From positions 744,001 through 808,000 of the forward strand of contig NZ_CP082945.1 in the NCBI RefSeq assembly GCF_019933235.1: a stretch of DNA of 64,000 nucleotides, given 5' to 3'. The position numbers and the translations under genes are program-made. Each line of letters opens with the position of its first letter. Position 1 is the stretch's first letter. This document shows, one piece after another, positions 34,695-43,899 of this stretch. The notes beneath the pieces were generated by a model. That model was not told the DNA's origin. It ran no database searches and saw nothing but the letters and a program-made list of their open reading frames with translations. Origin of the DNA: Streptomyces angustmyceticus. GTDB taxonomy: Bacteria; Actinomycetota; Actinomycetes; Streptomycetales; Streptomycetaceae.

Positions 34695-35828
34695 TCAGGG
34701 CCGGTACGCCTGGCGGAGGGCGCAGGTCCAGATGACGGCGCGGGTGGTCGATGTGGCGTCGGCCGCGGAGCCGCCGACGCGCTGGTCGTCGCTGACGGCG
34801 TGGGCCTGGGCGTCGCCCTCCGGGGAGAGCCTGGGCAGGGCCAGCAGCGGACCGGTGCCCGGCCAGATCTGGGCCTGTAGCGGGGGTGCCGTCTCGGGCG
34901 GGAACGGCCCGACCATGTGGCTGTCGAGAGCGGTGCCCACGCTGATGTTGGTGGTGGGGCTGATGGCCTCGAAGGTGCCGCTGGTGCGTTCGCCGAGGAG
35001 TCCCGGTTCGGTCTCGGTGGTGTACGGCGGGAGCCACTGGGTGGGCGTCAGGGTGTCCAGCCGGGTGTAGTCATGGGTGCCCACGATCCGTCCGGCGCTG
35101 TCGATGTCCCGCGGGTACCAGTAGTCGTAGGGGACTCCCCCGGGCCAGTAGCGCTGGAGCGGTACGGGCGCGGCTCCCGGCCCGGCGGGCCAGGTGAGGC
35201 CGGCCGACCAGGACTCGTCGTCCTTGAAGGCGTCGCCCGAACCGGCGATCTGCCCGGCGTTGTTGATGGTGGTCACCGAGGTGAGCGAGTATCCGGCGGG
35301 CGGGGCGAGCCGGCGGACGATCCGGGTGCCGTCCCATACGAGACCGGTGAAGGCGCCGCTCTTGGTTCCGTCGCCGACGATCAGTCCCCGGTCATTGACG
35401 TCCGCCGCGTGGGCCCCCTCGGGCAGGAGGGTCACCGTACGGGCCCCGGCGCGGAAGCTGAAGGCGGCGGTGCGGCCCGCGCCCTGCAGGGTCCCGACCA
35501 TCAGCCCCTTCGCGTTGACCGCGGCGGCCTCGCCGCCGGTGAAGCCGGCGGGCAGCGGTACGCGGTGCACCCTGGTTCCGGTCCAGTACACGGGCAGACC
35601 GCGCGAGGCCCCTACCGCCAGGGCGTTCGGCCCGAGCCCCTTGACCTGGCTGCCTCCTGATCCGGGCAGGGAGGCCAGGACCTGGAGGGCCGGGCGGCAG
35701 TCCGCGGGCGGACGGGCGCCGTCGGCGTGCCGGGCCGGCGAGGCGGGCGCCGGGCTCGCCGTCAGCAGCGGGACGAGGAAGGCGGTCGCGGCCACCGTCA
35801 CCGCGGCGCGGAGATGTCTTCGCATCAT
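34695..35828 (-). CDS. Secreted HAF-repeat-like beta-propeller protein
   Basis: A 377-residue protein with a signal peptide (MMRRHLRAAVTVAATAFLV, cleavage near PAPA-SPA). The mature part has repeated motifs of the HAF type, N/D-x-x-G-x-I/M-V-G: AVNAKGLMVGT, DVNDRGLIVGDG, INNAGQIAGSG, DIDSAGRIVGTH. These usually build a beta-propeller. The ATG at 35828 follows CGGAGACCC. It is presumably extracellular; function unknown. It stands alone. Confidence 0.78.
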   Translation of the reverse strand: MMRRHLRAAVTVAATAFLVPLLTASPAPASPARHADGARPPADCRPALQVLASLPGSGGSQVKGLGPNALAVGASRGLPVYWTGTRVHRVPLPAGFTGGEAAAVNAKGLMVGTLQGAGRTAAFSFRAGARTVTLLPEGAHAADVNDRGLIVGDGTKSGAFTGLVWDGTRIVRRLAPPAGYSLTSVTTINNAGQIAGSGDAFKDDESWSAGLTWPAGPGAAPVPLQRYWPGGVPYDYWYPRDIDSAGRIVGTHDYTRLDTLTPTQWLPPYTTETEPGLLGERTSGTFEAISPTTNISVGTALDSHMVGPFPPETAPPLQAQIWPGTGPLLALPRLSPEGDAQAHAVSDDQRVGGSAADATSTTRAVIWTCALRQAYRP

Positions 35829-36396
35829 GGGTCTCCGTTTCCGACGACGCGGGAAGCGGCCCGCGCCGTCAGGGGAAGGGGCCGGTGGGTGCCGCGGAGG
35901 AACCGGCGGCACCGGAGGCGAGCCGTCCGGCCGGGTGCGCGGAGCGTCCCCAACTCGCCGGAAAACCGCCCGACTTCACGGTGCTGTCGTGGCTCACGCG
36001 GACCGTCCCGGCTCCGTTGCGGGAGGTCAGGAAGGAGCAGGACCGGAAACCGGACGACCGCCCGTTGGGGGAGTTCCGCGGACCGGCCCCTTTCCTACCC
36101 CTCCCCCAGGCCCCTGCGGGACGGCCGGGACGGCCAATGGCCGGAAGTCGTCCGGGACTGTCCGGGTCCGTTTCGAGGGGCGGATCGGGCGTCCCGGGCC
36201 CCCGGGACCTGGGCAGCCGTCTCGCGGGCAGCGCCGCACGCGGGGGCCCGCCGCCGTGCGGGGCGAACGCAGCATGCCGCCAACACGGCTATTCTGGAGG
36301 GACGTTGACCACAGCACCCGACCCCGCGGGGTCTTGGGCATCGCACGTTCGGGCGAGCTTCCCGGTGCGGGCAACATCAGGAGCTGCCACCTAGCC
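35829..36396. other. Intergenic region without recognisable gene
   Basis: About 570 bases between divergent genes. Long open frames on both strands are Pro/Arg/Gly-rich composition artefacts. I see no repeats or hairpins worth naming; the promoters of both neighbours should be at its ends. Confidence 0.4.
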
Positions 36397-36759
36397 ATGG
36401 AGTCACAGAACCCTATGGGGTCCGAATCCACCCCGTCGCTTCTGGGCACCCGCCCGCGTACCGAGGTGCTCCGGGCCAGCGCGGCGCTGGCCCAGGTCAC
36501 CCACGATCTCTCGCAGACCGGCCGCAGTGCCCTGGGCGCGCTGGCCGCCTACCGCTGGGCGCTCGGGGACGGGGCGGCCGCGCCCATCACGGGCTTCCGC
36601 ACGGAGGGCTGCCCCACGGTTCCGGCCCTGACCGCCGAGGTGGACGCGGCCGCCGTGCAGTGGGAGGGCACCCGCAAGGGGACGGCCGCGCACGACTACC
36701 TCCGCGGCGTGCACACCGCACTGTCATGGATCTGCGGATACACCGAACGGCGGCCGTGA
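36397..36759 (+). CDS. Hypothetical protein, 120 residues
   Basis: The product reads MESQNPMGSESTPSLLGTRP, then helical segments (EVLRASAALAQVTHDLSQTG, ALGALAAYRWALG) and ends WICGYTERRP. AGGAG lies 13 bases before the ATG at 36397; the ATG at 36415 is an alternative. Soluble, mostly helical, no known family recognised. It is convergent with the SpoIIE-type phosphatase gene, with only 10 bases between stops. Confidence 0.6.
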   Translation: MESQNPMGSESTPSLLGTRPRTEVLRASAALAQVTHDLSQTGRSALGALAAYRWALGDGAAAPITGFRTEGCPTVPALTAEVDAAAVQWEGTRKGTAAHDYLRGVHTALSWICGYTERRP

Positions 36760-36769
36760 CGGCGCCCGT

Positions 36770-38998
36770 TCACGGACAGGGCCCCTGCCAGCGCAGATAG
36801 AGGGCGGCGATGTCATCGGCGTCGCCGGGGACGGGGGCCGGCAGGCAGACCTGCTCGATGTGGGCCAGCAGCGCGCTCTCGGGCACCGAGCGCAGCCCGG
36901 AGCCGAAGACGGTGAGGAGCTGTCGGGTGCCGGTGTCCAGGTCGAGCCCCGGTCGTTCGACGAGCCCGTCGGTGTACAGCAGCAGGTGCGAGCCGGGCGC
37001 GAGGGTCACCGTCGTGGTGGGGAACACCGCGTCCGGTTCGATGCCCAGCGGGAGTCCGCCGTCGACGGGAAGGACGGCGGGCTGCTTCCCGGGACCCGCG
37101 TGGAGGGGTTGCGGGTGTCCGGCGCGGCACAGGGACAGTCGGCCGGTGGCGGTGTCGAGGTGGGCTATGACACAGGTGGCGAAGAGGTCGTAGTCCGGGT
37201 CGGTGGAGGACTGGGTGAGCAGCGCGTTGGTGCGGTGCAGGACGTCGGCCGGCGAGTGTCCCTCGGCGCTGTAGGCGCGCACCGCCGTGCGCAGCCGGCC
37301 CATCACGGCGGCGGCCGCGGTGCTGTGGCCCTGTACGTCCCCGACGACGAGGGCGAGTTCACCCGAGGGCGTGTACCAGGCGTCGTACCAGTCGCCGCCG
37401 ACGGCGGCGCCCTCCGCCGCGGGCCGGTAGTGGGTGTGCACCGTGGTGTTGCGCAACTCCGGAAGGGCCCGCGGGAGCATGCCCTGCTGGAGTTCGACGG
37501 CCCGCCGGTGTTCCCGGTCGTGGATGCGCGCCCGGTCCATCGCCTGGGCCAGCAGGGCCGCCACGACGGTGAGCAACGACCGCTCGGCGGGGGCGAATTC
37601 GTGCGGGGCGGAGAAGCCGATCAGGCAGGCGGCGCGGCCGTCCTGCGCGGTGGGCAGGGGCAGGACGGCCCAGGACTGGCGCTTGGTGGCGTGGGCGAAG
37701 TCGACCAGGGAGGGGTAGCCGGCCAGGCCCTCCCGCAGCGAGCCGGCGAAGGTGGGGGTGCCCTGGAGCAGTGCGTCCCGGAAGGGGGTCGAGGCGTGGA
37801 GTGGGAATCCCTCCGTGGCGGTCTCCTCCGCCGGGCCGTAGCCCCAGGAGGCGATGACCCGGAGGCGGTCGCGTTCGGTGTCCACCACGAGCAGCCCGTC
37901 GGCGCCGAACGCCCGCAGGGCGGTGCCGGTGGCGTTGGCCACGTCGTCGAGGCTGGCCGCGCTCACCAGATGCGCCGCCAGGTCCCGCAGCCGGCCCGAC
38001 TGCTCGGCCTGGGACGACAGCAGGCGCTGGTTCAGCTGCTGGCGGTCGCAGGCCACGGTGATGTCGGCGACCAGGCCGTCCATCTTCATCGGGTGACCGT
38101 CCGCGGCCGGATGCGCCCGGCCGCGGGCTTCGAGGGTGCGCAGCCGGCCCGTGGCGTCGTACGCGCGGTAGCGGACCTGGTAGTCCGCGCAGCGCTGGGC
38201 GATGTGGCCGAGGCTCTGGCGTAACGCGGGCAGGTCCGTGGCGGGCACCTGGGAGAGGAACTCCTCCAGGGTCAGGGGCGGATCGGAGCGTGGCGCCAGG
38301 CCGTGGAGGCGGGCCAGGGCGTCATCGCCCTCGACGACGCCGGTGTCCAGGTGCCAGACGAACGTCCCCAGCTCCATGGTGCCGCTGGCGTCCGCGGCCA
38401 CGTCCTCGTCCTCCGGCCCGCCGTGGTCGAGTTGGCGTCCGGTCAGCGCGGCCAGGGCGGGCCCGGCGTGGTCGGCGAGGCATCGCAGGAAGGCCCGCTC
38501 GACGGGGGAGAACCCGGTCTCGTGCTGCCGCAGCACGGTCAGTACGCCGATGACGGTGTCGTTGTCGATCAGCGGCAGGGCGCCCGTCACCAGGTCGACG
38601 GGCAGCCGGTCGACCAGGCCGGGATAGCGCGTCTGGCGCTGGGCGAAGGAGTTCAGCCAGACCGGGCACGCCTTGCGCACCGCGTCGGTGACCGAGAGCT
38701 CCTCGTCGATGCCGATGGCCTCCATGGGGAGGGCCACGTCGGCGGGCAGCCCCTGGGAGGCGACCAGGAACAGGTAGCGGCCGGACGCGTCCAGCAGCAG
38801 GAGGGCACCGCCCAGGTCGCCCAGCAGCGGAGCGGCCGCGTCCAGGGCACCGGCGAGCAGCTCCCGGGCGGTGCGCGAACGCGCCGCCTTCGCGGTCGCG
38901 CCGTGGACGGCGGACAGCCATACGGCGGGATCGGACGGGGGACGGCCCGCGGGGCCGACAGTGCGAACCGCCAGGGTGAGGCGACCGGGTTCTTCCAT
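36770..38998 (-). CDS. GAF-PAS-GAF-SpoIIE PP2C-type serine phosphatase
   Basis: A 742-residue cytoplasmic signalling protein. An N-terminal GAF domain (~40-190), a PAS-like region (~205-335, ending VADITVACD), a second GAF domain (~360-520) and a C-terminal SpoIIE/PP2C phosphatase (~540-742). Metal-binding aspartates are in GGDWYDAW and VVGDVQGHSTAAAAVMG, with LLLYTDGLVERPG and GDADDIAALYLRW later. In Streptomyces such proteins dephosphorylate STAS anti-anti-sigma factors. The ATG at 38998 has only a weak ribosome binding site. No partner anti-sigma or STAS gene is adjacent. Confidence 0.9.
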   Translation of the reverse strand: MEEPGRLTLAVRTVGPAGRPPSDPAVWLSAVHGATAKAARSRTARELLAGALDAAAPLLGDLGGALLLLDASGRYLFLVASQGLPADVALPMEAIGIDEELSVTDAVRKACPVWLNSFAQRQTRYPGLVDRLPVDLVTGALPLIDNDTVIGVLTVLRQHETGFSPVERAFLRCLADHAGPALAALTGRQLDHGGPEDEDVAADASGTMELGTFVWHLDTGVVEGDDALARLHGLAPRSDPPLTLEEFLSQVPATDLPALRQSLGHIAQRCADYQVRYRAYDATGRLRTLEARGRAHPAADGHPMKMDGLVADITVACDRQQLNQRLLSSQAEQSGRLRDLAAHLVSAASLDDVANATGTALRAFGADGLLVVDTERDRLRVIASWGYGPAEETATEGFPLHASTPFRDALLQGTPTFAGSLREGLAGYPSLVDFAHATKRQSWAVLPLPTAQDGRAACLIGFSAPHEFAPAERSLLTVVAALLAQAMDRARIHDREHRRAVELQQGMLPRALPELRNTTVHTHYRPAAEGAAVGGDWYDAWYTPSGELALVVGDVQGHSTAAAAVMGRLRTAVRAYSAEGHSPADVLHRTNALLTQSSTDPDYDLFATCVIAHLDTATGRLSLCRAGHPQPLHAGPGKQPAVLPVDGGLPLGIEPDAVFPTTTVTLAPGSHLLLYTDGLVERPGLDLDTGTRQLLTVFGSGLRSVPESALLAHIEQVCLPAPVPGDADDIAALYLRWQGPCP

Positions 38999-39497
38999 AG
39001 GCGAACCGTAGAAGGACCGGATGACCCGCGAGAGGAATGTCAAAATTTGAACGGTTCCGGTTGCTGCTGCCCGCGGATGCCGGTCTGGCGCCCCGCGCGG
39101 GCCCGGCACCGCCACGCGGGACGGCGCCGCCGAGGCGGCGCGGTGGTCAGTTCCCCTTGGGGTGCGGGTTGCCAACGGCTCGCCGGCGTCGCACTCCTCC
39201 TTCGTCTCGTCGGTGTTGAAGAAGCTGCTGACGGAGGGGGCCCTCCCGGTCGGCGTGGACGAGCCTGTCGTCCTTCCGCACGCGGGGCCCGCCGGGGGAT
39301 CCGGCGGGTGGCGGGAGCGGCCGGAAACGCCTCCCACGTCCCCGCGCGGCGTTCCAGGAGAGGGTCGTTTCAGCAGGTCAGAGGCGGTGTGAACGTTCCG
39401 GCGTCCCGGGCTTCACGGCGGTCGTGGCGGCTGGGACGGACCGCGTCGCAAGCTCGGCACCGCAAGCAGCGACGGCCCCACGCCGAAGGGAGACACC
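38999..39497. other. Intergenic region containing copy B of the conserved element
   Basis: About 500 bases. The minus strand near 39150-39235 reads SSFFNTDETKEECDAGEPL, a non-random-looking stretch without start or ribosome binding site that may be a gene scrap. The right end (39376-39455) carries the conserved element. No complete gene is supported. Confidence 0.4.
39376..39455 (+). promoter_or_regulatory. Three-copy conserved element, copy B
   Basis: GGTCA at 39376, CGTTCCGGCGTCCCGG at 39394 and GCTGGGACGGA at 39430 keep exactly the spacing of copy A (18 and 36 bases). It ends about 43 bases before the ATG of the 39-residue membrane peptide gene. Confidence 0.55.
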
Positions 39498-39617
39498 ATG
39501 CGGACCCGCTTCCGGCGCCGCCTGTTCCACCGAGTCGACGTCACGGACGCGGTGGCCCTGGCGGTACTCGCCGCGTCGGCGGCGACCGTCTTCCTGTTGG
39601 TCGTCACCCTTCTCTGA
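39498..39617 (+). CDS. 39-residue single-helix membrane peptide
   Basis: ATG at 39498 after GAAGGGAGACACC. The product begins MRTRFRRRLFHRVDVTDAVA and continues into one hydrophobic helix (VALAVLAASAATVFLLVVTL) to its end. The basic N-terminus predicts a cytoplasmic head. It lies 44 bases before the DUF4232 lipoprotein gene and may be cotranscribed with it. Function unknown. Confidence 0.6.
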   Translation: MRTRFRRRLFHRVDVTDAVALAVLAASAATVFLLVVTLL

Positions 39618-39661
39618 CCGCACGTCCTGCCGCCCCCCGAAGAAGAAAGCACCCAGTCATC

Positions 39662-40378
39662 ATGCGCATCCCCCGTCACACCACCCGACTCGCCGCGTCA
39701 GCCGCCGTGCTGGCGGCCGCTCTCTCCCTGACCGCCTGCGACAGTGACGCCAGGAACACCGGCAGCGCGGTCCCGGCCGCGTCCGCCCGGCCCGGGGCCG
39801 GCGACCAGGGCGCCCCGTCCTCGTCGAAGGCGAACGGCCAGGCCAAGGGCGGTGACGCGACACAGGTCGCCTCGCATGCGTCCGGCAGCGGGACCGGAGG
39901 GAAGAAGGCCGCCGGTGTGGCCGCCGGCAAGGGTTCCGGCAGCCAGAAGGCCGCCGGAGCCTGTACCGGTGCGCAGGTCAAGGCCACCGTGACGAAGGTC
40001 GATCGCCCCCTCAACCACATGCTCCTCACCGTCACCAACACCGGCTCCGCGCCCTGCCACGCCTACTACGCCCCCTACCTCCGCTGGGACGACGACCAGG
40101 CCGCCACCACGTTCCTGGAGGCGTCCGAGCCGCAGGCCGTGGTCACGCTCGGTCCGGGCCAGTCGGCGTACGCGGGGATCATGTACCGGGCCGCGGACGG
40201 CTCCGGCAGCGGCAGCCACACGGCCCACAAGCTGGGCATGCTGTTCGCCAACCGGGCAGGGGGCGGGTCGACCGGCCCGGCCGTGCGGCTCACGCTGCCC
40301 AAGGGCGGTATCACCACCGACAGTTCGGCGTGGGTCACCTACTGGCAGTCCACCGTCGGGCAGGCGCTGAGCTGGTGA
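39662..40378 (+). CDS. DUF4232-domain lipoprotein
   Basis: A 238-residue exported protein. The signal sequence ends in a lipobox LTAC (Cys at about 26), followed by a low-complexity Ala/Gly/Ser/Lys linker to ~residue 100. The DUF4232 domain then begins ACTGAQVKATVTK, with two conserved cysteines (ACTGA and APCHAY) and VTNTGSAPCH. Family members are common Streptomyces envelope proteins of unknown role. The gene ends at a strong hairpin. Confidence 0.85.
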   Translation: MRIPRHTTRLAASAAVLAAALSLTACDSDARNTGSAVPAASARPGAGDQGAPSSSKANGQAKGGDATQVASHASGSGTGGKKAAGVAAGKGSGSQKAAGACTGAQVKATVTKVDRPLNHMLLTVTNTGSAPCHAYYAPYLRWDDDQAATTFLEASEPQAVVTLGPGQSAYAGIMYRAADGSGSGSHTAHKLGMLFANRAGGGSTGPAVRLTLPKGGITTDSSAWVTYWQSTVGQALSW

Positions 40379-40403
40379 ACGGACGTCACTGACCTCGTCC
40401 GGG

Positions 40404-40435
40404 GCCCGGGGCCGGCACAGACGCCGGCCCCGGGC
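40404..40435. terminator. Perfect 13-bp hairpin between convergent genes
   Basis: Arms GCCCGGGGCCGGC (40404-40416) and GCCGGCCCCGGGC (40423-40435), 6-base loop. It lies between the lipoprotein stop (40378) and the XRE gene stop (40436), abutting the latter. Confidence 0.8.
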
Positions 40436-42112
40436 TCAGCCGTTCTCCTCCGGGGCGGGAATCCATTTGCTGCCGCCCAGCGGGTAGTCGTACTGGGGCC
40501 GGCCGGCCATGCCACTGGTGTGGAACGGCTCCCCGTTGTCGTCGATCCGGAGCGTGCCGTGCCGGTTCCCGCTGGACCACTCCAGCTCCATGTACCAGCG
40601 CACGTCGCGGGAGCCGGCCCGCGCGATGACCTGGAAGACCTCGGGGTCGCTCTCGCTCGTCCTGTACGGGAAGTCCGGCTGCCCGTTCTGCGGTGTGATC
40701 CGTGGCTGCGCCGCGTCCAGGGAGACCGACAGCGACTTGGGCTTGATGCCACCGCCACAGCCCACGCCCATGCTGTAGGCGGTCCAGGCGGGCGGGGCCG
40801 CGCTTCCCACGACCCGCACCCGCAGGGCGTGCAGGATCACCGTCTTGCCGCCCACGCCCTGCACCGACATCTGGACGCGCTGGCTGTCCGCCGAGACGGC
40901 ACCCAGGGCCGCGATCCAGCCGCGGGCGTCCTGTTCCGGGGGCGGCGGGGGCATCTCGCCCGGCTTCCGGTCCACCAAGTAACGCTGGCTGCACGGGTCC
41001 TCCCAGGTGTACGGGCGGACGTCCACGCTCACCGGGAGCCCGTCGCGGTCGGCCGCGTCCGGGCTCGTCGCCCGGTCGTCGGATCTGCCCGACGTCCTGC
41101 TGCCGGGCGTGTGCGACCAGGTCGGGGTGGGGCTCACACTGCCCTCGCCGTGCGGCTTCGCGGACGCGGACGCCGACCGCCCGTCCCCAGGACGCGTCGG
41201 CTTGCCGTCGTCGTTCGTACGGGCGGCCGCCGCGCCGCTTGCCGCCTCGCGGTCGCCGCCGTCGGAGACCAGTCCGGCGAGCAACGCGGCGGACGCGGCC
41301 ACGGCCGCCACGGCGATGCCGGCGGTCAGCGCGATCCGCCGCCGGTTGCCCGCGGGCGGCCGCCGGCGCACGGTCCGCCCCTCGGGGGTGACCTCGGCGA
41401 CCTCACCGGCGTCGGCATCGGAGGGGGGCGCGGTGGCGGGGACGGCGGCAGTCGTGGAAACGGAGGTGGAGGCCGCCTCGGCGGAGGCCGTCGGCGGCAC
41501 GGTATCGCGGCCCGCCTCGGCCTCGGTGTCCGATGCGGAGTGGGCGTCGGTTCCGGATCCGGCCCGGAGCCGGGAGCTGGCCGCATCCCGGGCCTGGGGC
41601 CGGGAGTTGGCCCCGGTTCCGGTGCCGGGGCCGGACGTGGCCCCGGATTCCACCGCTGACTCGGCGGACTCGCTCCCGTGCCCGGCTCCCGTCCCCCGCA
41701 CCGCCGCGGCACCCCCGGTTACCGGCTCGGGTACGGACGCAGTTCGGGGTGCGGACGCGGCCCCGGCTGCCGTCACGAGACCGGATCCGGCAACCCGTTC
41801 GCCATTGGCCCCGGCGGGCGCCCCCGCCTCGCCGCCCCCTTGTCTGCGGTCCCGTTCGCGCCGGCGGGCCTCGTCCGCCAGGATCCAGCGCCGGTGCAGC
41901 TCCACCAGCTCGTCCGGCGTCGCCCGGCACAGCCGTGCCAGCCGCTCCAGCGGTGCGTACTCCGTCGGCACCGCGTCGCCGTTGCAGTAGCGGTGCAGTG
42001 TCGACGTGCTCATGTGCAGTCGCTTCGCGAGCACTCCATAGCTGTATCCGGAGCGGTCCTTCCACTCCTTCAGCAGTGCCGCGACCCCCGCCGCTTCCTC
42101 AGCCGCCCCCAC
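40436..42112 (-). CDS. XRE helix-turn-helix protein with transmembrane segment and extracytoplasmic domain
   Basis: A 558-residue protein. Residues ~10-70 form an XRE/Cro helix-turn-helix (YSYGVLAKRLHMSTSTLHRY). A ~180-residue Ala/Thr/Ser/Glu-rich linker follows, then one hydrophobic helix (IALTAGIAVAAVAASAALLA, ~residues 262-282) and a second linker. The C-terminal ~180 residues (RPYTWEDPCSQRYLVDRKPG to the end) form an outside domain with two cysteines. This looks like a one-component membrane-bound regulator that could bring an external signal to DNA. I do not recognise the external domain. ATG at 42112. Confidence 0.8.
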   Translation of the reverse strand: MGAAEEAAGVAALLKEWKDRSGYSYGVLAKRLHMSTSTLHRYCNGDAVPTEYAPLERLARLCRATPDELVELHRRWILADEARRRERDRRQGGGEAGAPAGANGERVAGSGLVTAAGAASAPRTASVPEPVTGGAAAVRGTGAGHGSESAESAVESGATSGPGTGTGANSRPQARDAASSRLRAGSGTDAHSASDTEAEAGRDTVPPTASAEAASTSVSTTAAVPATAPPSDADAGEVAEVTPEGRTVRRRPPAGNRRRIALTAGIAVAAVAASAALLAGLVSDGGDREAASGAAAARTNDDGKPTRPGDGRSASASAKPHGEGSVSPTPTWSHTPGSRTSGRSDDRATSPDAADRDGLPVSVDVRPYTWEDPCSQRYLVDRKPGEMPPPPPEQDARGWIAALGAVSADSQRVQMSVQGVGGKTVILHALRVRVVGSAAPPAWTAYSMGVGCGGGIKPKSLSVSLDAAQPRITPQNGQPDFPYRTSESDPEVFQVIARAGSRDVRWYMELEWSSGNRHGTLRIDDNGEPFHTSGMAGRPQYDYPLGGSKWIPAPEENG

Positions 42113-42231
42113 TGTTCACTCCCCTCCCCGCCCGCGCGCCCCGCACACGTGCAATCCGCTCCCCACGACCGCTCCCACGGCCCTGACCACGTCGATTCCC
42201 CCGCCGCACCCCGGCCCCCCAGTTGGCCGTT

Positions 42232-42260
42232 CCGCCGGTGACCGGGTGGGTCACCGGCGG
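42232..42260. promoter_or_regulatory. Perfect 12-bp inverted repeat upstream of the XRE gene
   Basis: Arms CCGCCGGTGACC (42232-42243) and GGTCACCGGCGG (42249-42260) with a 5-base spacer, 120 bases upstream of the XRE start. It does not follow a gene end, so an operator (possibly for the XRE protein itself) is more likely than a terminator. Confidence 0.5.
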
Positions 42261-42601
42261 TCCGCGTCGCCCGGTACGTCAGGATCAATGTTCGCACCGA
42301 TCCGCTCAGCCGCTGTTCGGAACACTCGCGACACGCCCAACGGCCCGTATCGGTCATGCCGTTGCGGCACGTTCCGGCCCCCGCGGTCGCTCCCGGTCAC
42401 AGCGGGCGGGGCAGGGCCCCGAGGCCGTGGTCGTATGCGGCAGAGGGGCCGCATATTGGCCGGTTTACGAGCTTCCAGCGCGCTTTGCCCTTTCCCATCG
42501 ACAGGCGTGAACGGTGCGGGTTACACCGGACCATCGGAGCGCCCGACCGCCGGAGCAGGTCGGGCAACCGACGCGATCGCGCGCCCGCACCGCACCAGTC
42601 C
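42261..42601. other. Intergenic region without recognisable gene
   Basis: About 340 bases between the inverted repeat and the first pseudogene. Open frames lack start signals and family features. Confidence 0.35.
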
Positions 42602-42912
42602 TCAGGTGCGGGCCGTCCAGTACCTCTTGAACACCTCCAGCTGGAGGGAACATTCCAGGGAAGTGACCTCCTCGCTGCCCGCGAAGCCTCCGGTGAGGGA
42701 GTCGGCGAGGTGTTCCTCGTCGCGGAAGACGCCTCCGTAGGTGAACACCGAGGAGGCCGCCGTGAGGGGCGAGGAACCGCGTCGCGGGGTGGTCGGCGAG
42801 GGAGCCGGCGAGGCGCTTCACGGCGCCCGGGCGGCGCGCGGCGAGGGCCTGTGCCACTTCGGGCGCGCGCCCGGGTTCGGTGCCGATCCACACGGTGGCG
42901 GGCAGGCCTTCG
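42602..42912 (-). pseudogene. Unidentified gene remnant with internal frameshift
   Basis: One minus-strand frame reads VWIGTEPGRAPEVAQALAAR, then AVKRLAGSLADHPATRFLAP. A second frame continues SVFTYGGVFRDEEHLADSLT, then EVTSLECSLQLEVFKRYWTA and a stop at about 42602. Both segments have coherent protein-like composition and join near 42750-42760, where the frame changes. The 5' end is lost at the boundary with the carboxylesterase remnant (about 42912). I cannot name the family. Confidence 0.55.
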
Positions 42913-42931
42913 GCCAGCAGCGACCACGGGC

Positions 42932-43899
42932 GACGACTACCTCACCGTGACCACGCCCGATGCGGGCGCGGGCGGACTGCCCGTGCTGGTCTGGCCGCTC
43001 CCCCGGCCGCCGGGCTCTTCCGCCGGGCCATCAGCCAGAGCGGCAACGGCCTGTGCGCCGTACCCTCCGACCACAGTCTCGCGATCACGCGGCAGGTGTG
43101 TGCGCTGCTCGGACTGCCGCCCCGCGCCGAGGCGTTCCTCGGGGTGGACGACGCCCGGCTGACCGCCGCCGTCGACGAGCTTCCGCCGACCGGTCCCGCG
43201 CTCTCCGGCCACGTCGATCCGTCGCTGGGCAACAGCCCCTTCAAGCCCGTGCTCGACGGCGTCCTCCAGGAGCGGCAGCCCGCCCTCGCCCTCCGCGCGG
43301 CAGGCCGGAACGGCGCGGGGCCGGTGGCGGCCCGAGAACTCCTGATCGGTACCAACGCGGACGAGGCCGCCCTCTACACCGTCCCCGACGGCGCGGTCAG
43401 CGCGATGACGCCCGGCACCCTGGCGGCCGTCGCGGCCCGGCGCTCGGCCCGGCCGGAAGCGCTGCTGGCGCACTACCGGACCCGGTTCCCCGATGCCGGG
43501 CCGGGCGTCTGGGCGACCCACCTGATGACGGACGTGTACCGCGCCGGCAGCCGTGCGCTCGCGGACGCCCACAGCGCGCTGCCGGGCACCCGGACCTTCG
43601 CCTACGCCTTCGACTGGCGCTCCGCCGCCTTCGAGGGGCAACTCGGCGCCTGCCACTGCGTCGAGCTGCCCTTCGTCTTCGACCGCACGGAACTCCCCGC
43701 GCTGCACGGCGCGCGTGCCCTGCTCGGCCCCGGCCGCCCGGGCCGTGTCGCCGGCCTCGCGGCCCGCACGCACGCCGCCCGGGTCGCCTTCGCCACCCAC
43801 GGCGACCCCGGCTGGCAGCCCTACGACGCCGACGGGCGGGCCACCATGCACCTCGACCACTCCTGGCGACTGCGCTGCGGCGCCCCGGACGTCGCCTGA
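42932..43899 (+). pseudogene. Type-B carboxylesterase remnant lacking the catalytic-serine block
   Basis: A first frame (42932-42994) reads DDYLTVTTPDAGAGGLPVLV-W, the block before the oxyanion loop of type-B carboxylesterases. Directly after it, a second frame (43003-43899) reads PAAGLFRRAISQSGN, the block that normally follows the GESAGA nucleophile, and continues to the C-terminus with GTNADEA (acid) and CHCVELPFVF (His). So roughly 100 residues, including HGG and GESAG, are deleted out of frame, and the N-terminus before 42932 is also gone. It cannot make an active esterase. Confidence 0.85.

Noticed and set aside
35885..36394. 169-codon plus-strand frame upstream of the 120-residue hypothetical gene
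   Set aside because: Pro/Gly/Arg-rich low complexity, no ribosome binding site and no family resemblance.
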